Origin: Pseudonocardia sp. 73-21
GTDB taxonomy: Bacteria; Actinomycetota; Actinomycetes; Mycobacteriales; Pseudonocardiaceae
DNA length: 64,000 nucleotides
Direction: 5' to 3'
Assembly (NCBI RefSeq): GCF_001899645.1
Contig: NZ_MKVV01000098.1
Coordinates: 46,944-110,943, forward strand
Positions within the stretch are counted from its first letter, which is position 1. Each line of letters starts with the position of its first letter. This document shows positions 47,240 through 57,182 of the stretch, in pieces. The notes under the pieces were generated by a model. It made no database searches and was not told the DNA's origin. It saw nothing but the letters and a program-made list of their open reading frames with translations. Made by a program: the position numbers and the translations under genes.

Positions 47240-48061
47240 ATGGACACCTTCGGCACACGACTCGCGGCTGCCGTCACCACCCACGGCAACCTCTGCGCCG
47301 GGATCGACCCGCACCCGGGGTTGCTCGCGGCCTGGGACCTGACCGACGACGCCGAGGGCCTCGAGTCCTTCGCGACCACCTGCGCGGAGGCGTTCGCCGG
47401 GCACATCGGCGTGGTCAAGCCGCAGTCGGCGTTCTTCGAGCGGCACGGCTCGGCGGGGATCGCCGTGCTGGAGCGGCTGCTGGAGGCGTTCGACGGGACG
47501 GACACGCTGGTGATCCTCGACGCCAAGCGCGGTGACATCGGGTCCACGATGGACGGCTATGCCGACGCCTACCTCGGGGTCAAGGCCCCGCTGGGCGCCG
47601 ACGCCGTCACGCTCTCGCCGTACCTCGGGTTCGGGTCGCTGCTGCCGGGCCTCGACGCCGCGGCCGATGCCGGGCGCGGTGTGTTCGTGCTGGCCCGCAC
47701 GTCCAACCCGGAGGGGGAGCAGGTGCAGCTCGCCACGGTAGGGGGGCGGAGCGTCGCACAGTCGATCGTGGACGCCGCCGCGGCGCGCAACGCCGGTGCC
47801 GAGCCGCTGGGGGACGTCGGGGTGGTGGTCGGGGCCACGAACGACCACGGCCTCGACCTCACCGCGCTCAACGGCGCCGTGCTGGCGCCGGGGCTGGGTG
47901 CCCAGGGCGCCGGCCCGGCGGACATCCGGGTGCGGTTCGCCGGGCTGCGGGGGATCGTGCTGCCCGCGGCGTCCCGGTCGGTGCTCGAGGCGGGCCCGGA
48001 CGTGGCGGCGCTGCGGGGGGCCGCGCAGTCCCTGCGCGACGAACTGTCCGCGGCCGTCTGA
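47240..48061 (+). CDS. pyrF: Orotidine-5'-phosphate decarboxylase (type 2)
   Basis: NLCAGIDPHPGLL, VKPQSAFFERHGSAGIAVLE, LVILDAKRGDIGSTMDGYADAYLG. Confidence 0.96.
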   Translation: MDTFGTRLAAAVTTHGNLCAGIDPHPGLLAAWDLTDDAEGLESFATTCAEAFAGHIGVVKPQSAFFERHGSAGIAVLERLLEAFDGTDTLVILDAKRGDIGSTMDGYADAYLGVKAPLGADAVTLSPYLGFGSLLPGLDAAADAGRGVFVLARTSNPEGEQVQLATVGGRSVAQSIVDAAAARNAGAEPLGDVGVVVGATNDHGLDLTALNGAVLAPGLGAQGAGPADIRVRFAGLRGIVLPAASRSVLEAGPDVAALRGAAQSLRDELSAAV

Positions 48062-48198
48062 CGCCCGAGGCGCGACCGCCGTGCGCCGCCGACGTTCGCG
48101 CGGTGGTGCGTCAGCCATGATCACCGGATCGGTGCGCTCGCGGCATCATGCTGCCGTCTGTGCACCGGGCTGGTGATCAGCACCAGGAGCGCGGGGTT

Positions 48199-48266
48199 GT
48201 GATCAGCGGTTCGGCGCGTTTCCGGCCGGATCCGGCCGTTCCTGCACCCGAACGCCGATCATGACC
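48199..48266. repeat. Palindromic intergenic element related to 30552-30619 (opposite orientation)
   Basis: GTGATCAGCGGTTCGGCGCGTTTCCGGCC... with partly complementary right end CCGAACGCCGATCATGAC. Confidence 0.55.
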
Positions 48267-48367
48267 GGGCGGATCGACCGGCGCCGGCCGCTGCCGGGAT
48301 TGGGCCGGCCGCTGGCCCCGACCCGCGCGCACGCTCCGCCGGTGGACCACGGAGGACGATCGGACCC

Positions 48368-48742
48368 GTGCCGGGGAGGTCAGTGGTGGTGGACGTGCTC
48401 ATCGTGGACGACGAGCCGCCCTTCCGGTCGGTGGCGCGGATCGTCGTCGGCCTGGTCGGGGGACGGACGGCGACGGCCGAGGCCGAGACGGGTGAGGACG
48501 CGCTCAGCCTCGTGGCCAGCACCCACCCGGAGGTGGTCCTCCTGGACATGAACCTGCCCGGCGTCAACGGCATCGAGGCGACCCGGCAGCTGCTGGCCGC
48601 CGCCCCGGGCACCACCGCGGTGCTGATGTGCACCTACTCCGCCGACGACCTGCCCCCCGACGCCTCCGACTGCGGCGCCGTGGCCCACCTGGGCGAGGAG
48701 GACCTCACGCCGTCCGCTCTCCGTGCGCTGGTGGCCTCGTGA
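48368..48742 (+). CDS. Stand-alone response-regulator receiver domain
   Basis: VLIVDDEPPFRSVARIVV, VVLLDMNLPGVNGIEATRQLL; no output domain. Confidence 0.88.
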   Translation: MPGRSVVVDVLIVDDEPPFRSVARIVVGLVGGRTATAEAETGEDALSLVASTHPEVVLLDMNLPGVNGIEATRQLLAAAPGTTAVLMCTYSADDLPPDASDCGAVAHLGEEDLTPSALRALVAS

Positions 48743-48746
48743 GCGG

Positions 48747-50192
48747 TCATCGGTGCCCCGGCACCGGTTTCCGCGCACGGGCCCGGAGAGCGATCCCGGC
48801 CGCCTGCCAGCCGCCCATGCCGTGCACGCCGCCACCCGGCGGGGTCGAGGACGAGCACAGGTAGAGGCCCGGCACCGGGGTCTGCCACGGGTGGGCACTG
48901 AGCACGGGCCTGCTCACGAACTGGCGCCAGTCGCCTGCGCCGCCGTTGATGTCGCCGCCCACCTCGTTGGCGTTGTGGGCCTCCAGCGCCGCGGGACCCA
49001 TGACGCTGCGGGCCAGCACCCGCTCGCGGAAGCCGGGGGCGAACCGCTCGATCTGGTTCTCGATGGCGGTGGTCATGTCCACAGTAGAGCCGTTGGGGAC
49101 GTGGCAGTAGGCCCAGAACGTGTGCCTGCCCTCCGGGGCCCGTGACGGGTCGGCGACGCAGGCCTGCACGCCGAGCACGAACGGCCGGTCGGGGTGCCCG
49201 CCCCGCGCGATCGCCCGCTCGCTCGCGGCCACCTCCTCGAACGTCCCTCCGATGTGGACGGTACCGGCGCCGCCGACGGCCGGGTCGGCCCACGGTACCG
49301 GGGCGTCCAGCGCATAGTCGATCTTGAAGACGCCGGAGCCGTAACGGAAGCGCTCCAGACGGCGCCGGTAGCCGGCGGGCAACCGGTCGCGACCGATCTC
49401 CAGCAGCTGGCGGGGCGTGAGGTCCAGCAGCGTGACGGGTGCGGGCGGCAGGTCGGCGAGGTCCCTGACGCGCAGCCCGGTGATGATCTCCGCGCCCAGG
49501 CCCCGCAGCCGCGACGCCAGGCCGTCGGCGAGGGCCTGCGTGCCGCCCTTCACCAGCGGCCAGCCCACGGAGTGCGCGAGCGCGCCGATGAGCATCCCGT
49601 AGCCGGCCGTGACGGGGGCGTGCAGGTCGAGGATCGCGTGCGCGGCCATGCCCCCGAACGCCGCACGGGCGGCCGGGTCGCGGAACAGCTGCGCGACGGC
49701 GGTGGCGGGCAGCGCGCCGAACACGCCGTAGCGGGCCAGCGCGACGGGGGCGCGGGGGAGGTCCAGCGGCGCGAGCAGGGTGTCGACGAGGGGGAGCCCC
49801 GCGCGGGCGGTCTCGCCGAGCGTCGCGTGCCAGGCGGTGGCGTCGCGCCCGAACGCCGCGGCCGTCACGTCGACGTCGCGGTGCACGAGCGCGGAGCGGC
49901 CACCGTCGAGGGGATGGGCGACCGGCAGCGGCGGGTGCAGGAACTCCACGCCGTCCCGGGTCGGGTCGATGGCCCGGAAGGCCGGTGAGGCCATCGCCAG
50001 CGGCAACGCCGTGGCGCAGACGTCGTGGTGGAAGCCGGGCAGCGTCAGCTCCTCGGTGCGCAGGCCACCGCCGAGGCGGTCGGCGGCCTCGACCAGCAGC
50101 ACCCGCATACCCGCCTCGGCCAGCCGGACGGCGCCGACCAACCCGTTGGGCCCCGACCCGACGACGACGGCGTCGAACCCGTCGCCGGTCAT
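48747..50192 (-). CDS. CrtI/phytoene-dehydrogenase-like FAD oxidoreductase
   Basis: DAVVVGSGPNGLVGAVRLAEAGMRVLLVEAADRLGGGLRTEELTLPGFHHDVCA; LYLCSSSTPPGGGVHGMGGWQAA. Confidence 0.93.
   Translation of the reverse strand: MTGDGFDAVVVGSGPNGLVGAVRLAEAGMRVLLVEAADRLGGGLRTEELTLPGFHHDVCATALPLAMASPAFRAIDPTRDGVEFLHPPLPVAHPLDGGRSALVHRDVDVTAAAFGRDATAWHATLGETARAGLPLVDTLLAPLDLPRAPVALARYGVFGALPATAVAQLFRDPAARAAFGGMAAHAILDLHAPVTAGYGMLIGALAHSVGWPLVKGGTQALADGLASRLRGLGAEIITGLRVRDLADLPPAPVTLLDLTPRQLLEIGRDRLPAGYRRRLERFRYGSGVFKIDYALDAPVPWADPAVGGAGTVHIGGTFEEVAASERAIARGGHPDRPFVLGVQACVADPSRAPEGRHTFWAYCHVPNGSTVDMTTAIENQIERFAPGFRERVLARSVMGPAALEAHNANEVGGDINGGAGDWRQFVSRPVLSAHPWQTPVPGLYLCSSSTPPGGGVHGMGGWQAAGIALRARARKPVPGHR
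48751..48779. repeat. Second copy of CGGTG-N6-CACCG-N4-CCGCGCACG repeat at the crtI-like 3' end
   Basis: CGGTGCCCCGGCACCGGTTTCCGCGCACG versus CGGTGTTCCCGCACCGATATCCGCGCACG at 47191-47219. Confidence 0.7.
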
Positions 50193-50244
50193 ACCGCGTG
50201 CTCCGCGGCCGACGGGGCGGGAGTCGTGATGGCGGTCCGGCTCG

Positions 50245-50694
50245 TCATGTCGGGCCCGGGATCGTGCCGACGACCGTCGTGCCCCCGGCGCCCGAGGTGA
50301 TCTCCAGGGTGCCGCCGACGACGCCGGGACGGCCGCGCATGTTCACGAACCCGTGCCCGGCGCCGCCCACACCGGCGTCGAAGCCCGGGCCGTCGTCGGT
50401 GACGCGGAAGCGGAGCGTGCCGTCGGTGTGGTCCACGTGCACCATGATCTCCGCTCCGGCGCCGGCGTGCTCACCGGCGATCTGGATCGCCTCGAGGCAG
50501 CAGAAGTGGACGCAGGTCTCGACGTCCCGCGGGTAGCGGTCGGTGAGGTCGGCCCGCTGTCGCGCAGCAGCGGCGGGTAGTTGCCCTGGGCCAGCTCCCG
50601 GACCGCGCCGATCGCGGCCCGGGCGTCGCCGCGCAGCTGTTCCAGCAGGGTGGGCACCGAGTCGGGATCGGCCTCCAGCACGGCCCGGACCGGC
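50245..50694 (-). pseudogene. Sensor histidine kinase relic (5' truncated and frameshifted)
   Basis: DHp-like TLLEQLRGDARAAIGAVRELAQGNYPPLLRDSG in one frame; DRYPRDVETCVHFCCLEAIQIAGEHAGAGAEIMV..DDGPGFD..GHGFVNMRGRPGVVGGTLEI in another. Confidence 0.8.
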
Positions 50695-50705
50695 TGCGCG
50701 GCCGC

Positions 50706-51269
50706 TGGTCGTTCCGGGCCACCGGCCCAGGCTTTGCCCACGGGGACGCCACCGTCACCCTCGCCCGGATCGGGCACCGCGGCCGCACGCACGGCGTCCG
50801 CGTCGAGTGCGGGGGCCGGTCACCGGCCCACCTGCCCGACCACAGCCCCGCCACGGCGGGCCCGCGGTTGCTCGACAACGCCCTGGCGCTCGCCGCCGGC
50901 GTGGACCTGCTCCTGCACGACGCGCAGTTCACCGCGCCACAACGGCAGCTCGCCGACTCTTACGGCCACGCCACCGGCGACGACGCCCTCGCCGTCGCGG
51001 GCCGGTGCGGGGCGCACAGGCTGGTCCTGACCCGCCATGCGCCCGACCGCACCGACGACGAGCTCGACTACCGGGCACGGTGTGTCGTGGACCGGGCACC
51101 GGATGTGACCGTCGCCATCCAGGGGCGGTCGTCGGACTGCGCTGAACGGGCGCGTCGGGTGGCGCTCACATCCCGCGTTCGTGGTATCACCCGATCGGTG
51201 TCGGCGGGTGTGGCGCGAGAGCAAACCCACAGGTGGCACCCCCCGTTTCCCGTCTGGGGGACCGCGTGA
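50706..51269 (+). pseudogene. Metallo-beta-lactamase-fold protein relic (5' truncated)
   Basis: GRTHGVRVECGGRSPAHLPDHSPATAG...LLLHDAQFT...GHATGDDALAVAGRCGAHRLVLTRHAPDRTDDELD; HxHxDH-bearing N-terminus absent. Confidence 0.7.
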
Positions 51270-51333
51270 GTACGTTCGGAAGGACCAAGCGGGCAGTCCC
51301 GCCGAACGATGCAGACGAAAGACGGAGGAGACC

Positions 51334-51648
51334 GTGGCCCTTCCCCAGCTGACCGAGGAACAGCGTGCTGCCGCGTTGGAGAAGGCAGCCGCGGCGCGCC
51401 GGGTCCGGGCCGAGCTGAAGGACCGGCTCAAGCGCGGCGGCACCACCATGGGTGAGGTGCTCAAGCAGTCGGACACCGACGAGATCCTCGGCAAGATGAA
51501 GGTCTCGGCGCTGCTCGAGGCGATGCCGGGCGTCGGCAAGGTCCGCGCCGCCCAGCTGATGGAGCAGCTCGAGATCGCCCCGTCGCGGAGGCTGAAGGGC
51601 CTCGGCGACCGGCAGCGCAAGGCGCTGCTGACCCACTTCGAGGGGTGA
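51334..51648 (+). CDS. mihF: Integration host factor, actinobacterial type (mIHF)
   Basis: ALPQLTEEQRAAALEKAAAARRVRAELKDRLKRG...MPGVGKVRAAQLMEQLEIAPSRRLKGLGDRQRKALLTHF. Confidence 0.95.
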   Translation: MALPQLTEEQRAAALEKAAAARRVRAELKDRLKRGGTTMGEVLKQSDTDEILGKMKVSALLEAMPGVGKVRAAQLMEQLEIAPSRRLKGLGDRQRKALLTHFEG

Positions 51649-52238
51649 CCACCCCGCATGACGCCCGGAGGGGCCGGCTGATCGTTCTGGCCGGCCCCTC
51701 CGGCGTCGGCAAGAGCACCATCGTCGCCGAGCTGCGTCGCCAGCTGCCCGAGCTCTACTTCTCGGTGTCGGCCACCACCCGCGACCCGCGGCCCGGTGAG
51801 GTCGACGGCGTCCACTACCACTTCGTGGGGCCGGACGGCTTCGACAAGATGCTCGCGGGCGACGAGCTGCTGGAGTGGGCCGAGATCCACGGCGGGCTGC
51901 AGCGCTCGGGCACGCCCCGCGAACCGGTGGAGAAGGCGCTGGCCGACGGCCTGCCGGTGCTCGTGGAGGTCGACCTGCACGGGGCGCGGTCGATGAAGAA
52001 GGCGATGCCGGAGTCCATCTCGGTGTTCGTCGAGCCCCCGTCGTTCGAGGAGCTGGAGCGGCGGCTGCGGGCGCGCAACACCGAGTCGCCCGCCCAGTTC
52101 GCCCGCCGGCTGGAGACCGCCCGCGAGGAGCTGGCGGCCCGCAGCGAGTTCGACGTGGAGCTCGTGAACCACGACGTCACGGACGTCGCGGCGCGGTTGG
52201 TAGACTTGCTGATCGGCCGTAGTTCCGACGGCCCATAA
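51645..52238 (+). CDS. gmk: Guanylate kinase
   Basis: LIVLAGPSGVGKSTIVAELR, SVSATTRDPRPGEVDGVHYHFV. Confidence 0.97.
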   Translation: MTTPHDARRGRLIVLAGPSGVGKSTIVAELRRQLPELYFSVSATTRDPRPGEVDGVHYHFVGPDGFDKMLAGDELLEWAEIHGGLQRSGTPREPVEKALADGLPVLVEVDLHGARSMKKAMPESISVFVEPPSFEELERRLRARNTESPAQFARRLETAREELAARSEFDVELVNHDVTDVAARLVDLLIGRSSDGP

Positions 52239-52260
52239 TCTGTAGTTCAGGAGTTCTTGA

Positions 52261-52542
52261 GTGAGCATGCCGCTGACCGGCGCCACCGCCGGCGCACTTC
52301 CCGAGGGCATCACCAACCCGCCCATCGACGACCTCCTCGGTCAGGTGAGCTCCAAGTACGCGCTGGTCATCTACGCGGCCAAGCGCGCCCGCCAGATCAA
52401 CGACTACTACTCCCAGCTCGGTGAGGGCCTGCTCGAGTACGTCGGCCCGCTCGTCGAGCCGGGCCCGCGCGAGAAGCCCCTGTCCATCGCCATGCGCGAG
52501 ATCCAGGCCGGCCTGCTGGAGCACACCGAGGGCGCGGAGTAG
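52261..52542 (+). CDS. rpoZ: RNA polymerase omega subunit
   Basis: [47 protein letters not shown]. Confidence 0.97.
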   Translation: MSMPLTGATAGALPEGITNPPIDDLLGQVSSKYALVIYAAKRARQINDYYSQLGEGLLEYVGPLVEPGPREKPLSIAMREIQAGLLEHTEGAE

Positions 52543-52547
52543 TTCTT

Positions 52548-53786
52548 GTGACTGCGCTGCCCCCGCGCGTCCTGCTCGGCGTGGCGGGTGGCATCGCCGC
52601 GTACAAGAGTGCCGAGCTGCTGCGGCGGCTCACCGAGTCCGGCCACGCCGTGCGCGTGCTGCCCACGGCGTCGGCGCTGGAGTTCGTGGGCGCCGCCACG
52701 TTCGAGGCCCTGTCCGGGCAGCCGGTGCACACGGGCGTCTTCACCGACGTCCCGGCCGTGCCGCACGTCAAGCTCGGGCAGGAGGCCGACCTCGTCGTGG
52801 TCGCACCGGCCACGGCCGACCTGATGGCGCGCGCCGCCCAGGGCCGCGCCGACGACCTGCTCACCGCGTCCCTGCTCACCGCCCGGTGCCCGGTGCTTTT
52901 CGCCCCCGCCATGCACACCGAGATGTGGGAGCACCCCGCCACGCGGGCCAACGTGGAGACCCTGCGCTCGCGGGGCGTCGTCGTGCTGGAGCCGGCGTCC
53001 GGGCGGCTCACGGGCAAGGACACCGGCCCCGGCCGGCTGCCCGACCCCGCCGAGATCGCCGATCTCGCACGCCTGCTGCTGGAACGCCCCGACGCGCTGC
53101 CCCGCGACCTCACCGGGCGGCGCGTCGTCGTCTCCGCGGGCGGCACCCGTGAAGCCCTGGACCCCGTGCGCTACCTGGGCAACCGCTCGTCGGGCCGGCA
53201 GGGCTACGCGCTCGCCCGGGTGGCGGCACAGCGGGGCGCGTCGGTCACGCTGGTCTCGGCGCACACCGCCGACCTGCCCGCACCCGCGGCCGTCGAGGTC
53301 GTGCACGCCGGGTCGGCCGCCGAGCTGCGCGAGGCGATGCACGCGGCGGCGAACGGTGCCGACGCCGTGGTGATGGCCGCGGCGGTCGCCGACTTCCGGC
53401 CGGTGTCGCTCGTCGAGCACAAGATCAAGAAGACGGCGGCCGAGCCCGAGCCGCTGCACCTCGCGAAGAACGCGGACATCCTCGTCGAGCTCGTCGGGGC
53501 GCGGGAGCCGGGCCAGGTCGTGGTCGGGTTCGCGGCCGAGACCGGCGACGCCGACCACGACGCCCTGCACTACGGCCGCGAGAAGCTCGCCCGCAAGGGG
53601 TGCGACCTGCTCGTCGTCAACGCGGTGGGCGACGGAAAGGCCTTCGAGACGCCCGACAACGCGGGCTGGCTGCTCGGGGCCGACGGCGGCGAGACGGTGC
53701 TCGCGATGGGATCGAAGGGGCTGCTGGCCTCACACGTCTGGGACGCGGTCGCGGTCCGGCTCGACCCCCGCCACGCGGACACGTAA
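52548..53786 (+). CDS. coaBC: Bifunctional phosphopantothenoylcysteine decarboxylase / phosphopantothenate-cysteine ligase
   Basis: VLLGVAGGIAAYKSAELLRRL, VVVSAGGTREALDPVRYLGNRSSGRQGYALA. Confidence 0.97.
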   Translation: MTALPPRVLLGVAGGIAAYKSAELLRRLTESGHAVRVLPTASALEFVGAATFEALSGQPVHTGVFTDVPAVPHVKLGQEADLVVVAPATADLMARAAQGRADDLLTASLLTARCPVLFAPAMHTEMWEHPATRANVETLRSRGVVVLEPASGRLTGKDTGPGRLPDPAEIADLARLLLERPDALPRDLTGRRVVVSAGGTREALDPVRYLGNRSSGRQGYALARVAAQRGASVTLVSAHTADLPAPAAVEVVHAGSAAELREAMHAAANGADAVVMAAAVADFRPVSLVEHKIKKTAAEPEPLHLAKNADILVELVGAREPGQVVVGFAAETGDADHDALHYGREKLARKGCDLLVVNAVGDGKAFETPDNAGWLLGADGGETVLAMGSKGLLASHVWDAVAVRLDPRHADT

Positions 53787-53798
53787 GGCCGTCGACGA

Positions 53799-53842
53799 CG
53801 ACCGCGGGCAGCCGCAGGTGTCCCTGTGGCTGCCCGCGGTCG
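53799..53842. terminator. Bidirectional terminator-type hairpin, about 20-bp stem, tetraloop
   Basis: CGACCGCGGGCAGCC(G)CAGG-TGTC-CCTG(T)GGCTGCCCGCGGTCG between convergent coaBC and 53914(-). Confidence 0.85.
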
Positions 53843-53913
53843 GTGGTGCGGCCCGTGGGGCGGACGCTGCGCACGTGTCGGGGCACCCGGCGCGCCCGCC
53901 CCACGACGGTGCG

Positions 53914-54510
53914 TCAGCCGAAGAGGCCGCCGAGGCCGGACGGGGACCCGCCCTGGTCGGTCGAGCCCTGGTCGCCGGAGCCCTGGTCCCGGCTGCCGTC
54001 GCCCTGGTCGTCGACGCGCTGGGCCGACGGGCCGGAGGCGTCGGGGGCCGGGGTGACGTCGCCGGCGCTGCCCGACCGGGTCGGGCCGACCTGGTTGCCG
54101 CTCGTGCCCGGCGTGGTCCGCGCGCGCTGCGCCGGGGTGGCGGCGGAGTCCGGCTTCGTGGTGGTCGCCGGGGTGGCACGGGAGGCCGGCGTGGGCGGGG
54201 TCTTGCCGTTGACCGACACGTACTCCTGCGCGGCCCAGCCCTTGAGGTCGACGAGGTGGACGAAGCCGTCGCGCGTCTCGTCGACCTGGACGGCCTTGCC
54301 GGCCTCGCAGACCGCGACGATCTTCGAGGTGGTGCTCGGCTGGGCGCGGACGTTGACGTTGTCGACGCACTTGCCGGGCTGCGTCGCGGACGGTGCGGCG
54401 GCGGCGGTGCCGGCGACCAGGGCCATCGTGGTGGTGGCGCTGACCGCGACCAGCGCGCCGACCACCGCGATCGCTCGGCCATGGCGGCGCATCGTCAGTC
54501 GTGGGTTCAT
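53914..54510 (-). CDS. Secreted SH3-like domain protein with low-complexity C-terminus
   Basis: Signal-peptide-like N-terminus; NVNVRAQPSTTSKIVAVCEAGKAVQVDETRDGFVHLVDLKGWAAQEYVS; Pro/Thr/Gly/Asp-rich tail. Confidence 0.75.
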   Translation of the reverse strand: MNPRLTMRRHGRAIAVVGALVAVSATTTMALVAGTAAAAPSATQPGKCVDNVNVRAQPSTTSKIVAVCEAGKAVQVDETRDGFVHLVDLKGWAAQEYVSVNGKTPPTPASRATPATTTKPDSAATPAQRARTTPGTSGNQVGPTRSGSAGDVTPAPDASGPSAQRVDDQGDGSRDQGSGDQGSTDQGGSPSGLGGLFG

Positions 54511-54764
54511 GTTCAGCGGTCCTCCGTCGTGAAATGGTGTGTTCCCCTCGCCCAACGAGCCATTCCGTTACCGATTCGCTACCACGCGTCACATCACCGG
54601 AACGGTGGACGACGGGGCGGCGTGTCGCCCACAATGTGACGCGCTGTGATCGACGTGACATGCACGGCACGGCCGGGGTGCCCCGCGCGGGTCGACTACG
54701 CTCGACGGTCGCGGGCACCCGATCCGTAGCGCCTCCGATCAGCCGATCATGAGAGAGAGACACC

Positions 54765-55951
<1,187 letters not shown>

Positions 55952-55961
<10 letters not shown>

Positions 55962-56047
55962 GCCTCCCGCGCATCGGCGCCGCGGGGGCGTGAGCCTCCC
56001 GCGCATCGGCGCCGCGGGGGCGTGAGCCTCCCGCGCATCGATGCCGC
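55952..56047 (+). repeat. Three 32-bp tandem repeats beginning within the metK stop region (fourth partial)
   Basis: GGGGGCGTGAGCCTCCCGCGCATCGGCGCCGC at 55952, 55984, 56016 and partial at 56048; each can fold GCGGGGGC-GTGA-GCC(T)CCCGC. Confidence 0.95.
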
Positions 56048-56093
56048 GGGGGCGTGAGCCGCCGAGCCGGTCGGACGGCTCTGGACAACGACG

Positions 56094-56354
56094 GTGGCCA
56101 CCTCGGAGACTGCAACCTGCTGCGGTGTCCGACGAGTGCGGGGAGGCAGGACGATCGACGTTCACGTGTGCGCCCCCGGTCCCGCGGAGGCTGCGGGGGA
56201 CAGCTTCCGCTGCGCCTGCGGCGTGCGGTGGGTCGCGGTCCGGCAGCGGTGGTGGAGCCGCGGGCTGCGGTGGGAACGGGTGCTGTTCGCGGCCCCGGCC
56301 GACGGCGGCGGTGTCACGGCGCGCCGCGACCGGCACCCCTGGGAGCCCGCCTGA
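56094..56354 (+). CDS. Small hypothetical protein
   Basis: ORF of 86 aa with FRCACGVRWVAVRQRWW; weak support. Confidence 0.35.
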   Translation: MATSETATCCGVRRVRGGRTIDVHVCAPGPAEAAGDSFRCACGVRWVAVRQRWWSRGLRWERVLFAAPADGGGVTARRDRHPWEPA

Positions 56355-56358
56355 CGTG

Positions 56359-57060
56359 ATGGCCCCGTCACCGAGCCGGGCGCGGCTCGCCCTGGTCGCC
56401 GCGGCAGCCGCTCTGGCCCTGGCCGCGGCGGCCGTCTGGATCGGGCTGGGCACGAGGGAGCCGGGCACGGGCAGCTCGACGGTGCGGCTGGAGGCGGTCG
56501 ACGAGCCGGGCCCGGCGCCCTACACGGCCTCCGTCGGCACCGACCGGGACGGCGTCGTGCCACCCGCGGACCCCGGCGGCGAACGGCGCGGTGACAGCCC
56601 GGGCCTCTACGGCCGTGCCGACGGCGCCTGCGACCCGGACGCGCTCGCGGTGGCGTTGCGTGCCGCCGGCCGGGACACGGTGTGGGCACGGGCGCAGGGC
56701 CGGGCCGACGGCGACGCGGCCGCCGTGCTCGCCGCGCTGACCCCGCTCGTGCTGCGCGTCGACGTCCTCGTCGACGAGCACGGCTGGGTGGGTTCGGCCG
56801 ACCGGACCCACCGGGCGGTGTTGCAGGCGGGCAGCGCCGTCCTCGTCGACGACCGCGGGGTGCCCCGGGTCCGCTGCACCGGCGGCAACCCGCTCGCGCC
56901 CCCCGCGGCCGCGCTGGGTGACGACGTCACCGGGACGCCCTGGCGCTGGTTCGCCGCCTCGACCGTCGCGACGGTGACGCCGGCCGACCGGCCGCTCGCC
57001 GGCTTCGCGGTGGTCGACCTGGAGACCGGTGGCGCGGCCGAGGTGCCGGCCCGGCACTGA
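56359..57060 (+). CDS. DUF6777-like exported protein
   Basis: N-terminal TM; GLYGRADGACDPDALAVAL, LTPLVLRVDVLVDEHGWVG, VLQAGSAVLVDDRGVPRVRCTGGNPL. Confidence 0.7.
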   Translation: MAPSPSRARLALVAAAAALALAAAAVWIGLGTREPGTGSSTVRLEAVDEPGPAPYTASVGTDRDGVVPPADPGGERRGDSPGLYGRADGACDPDALAVALRAAGRDTVWARAQGRADGDAAAVLAALTPLVLRVDVLVDEHGWVGSADRTHRAVLQAGSAVLVDDRGVPRVRCTGGNPLAPPAAALGDDVTGTPWRWFAASTVATVTPADRPLAGFAVVDLETGGAAEVPARH

Positions 57061-57182
57061 CCGGAAGGGAAGGGTTTCCTACCGCTCTTCCCGCGTGGTT
57101 CTCCCCGCGACACGGATCCCCACCGGCGCCCCCGGACGGCAGTCTTTCCTCACTGCTCGACCAGTCCGAGGGAGGACCTCCG

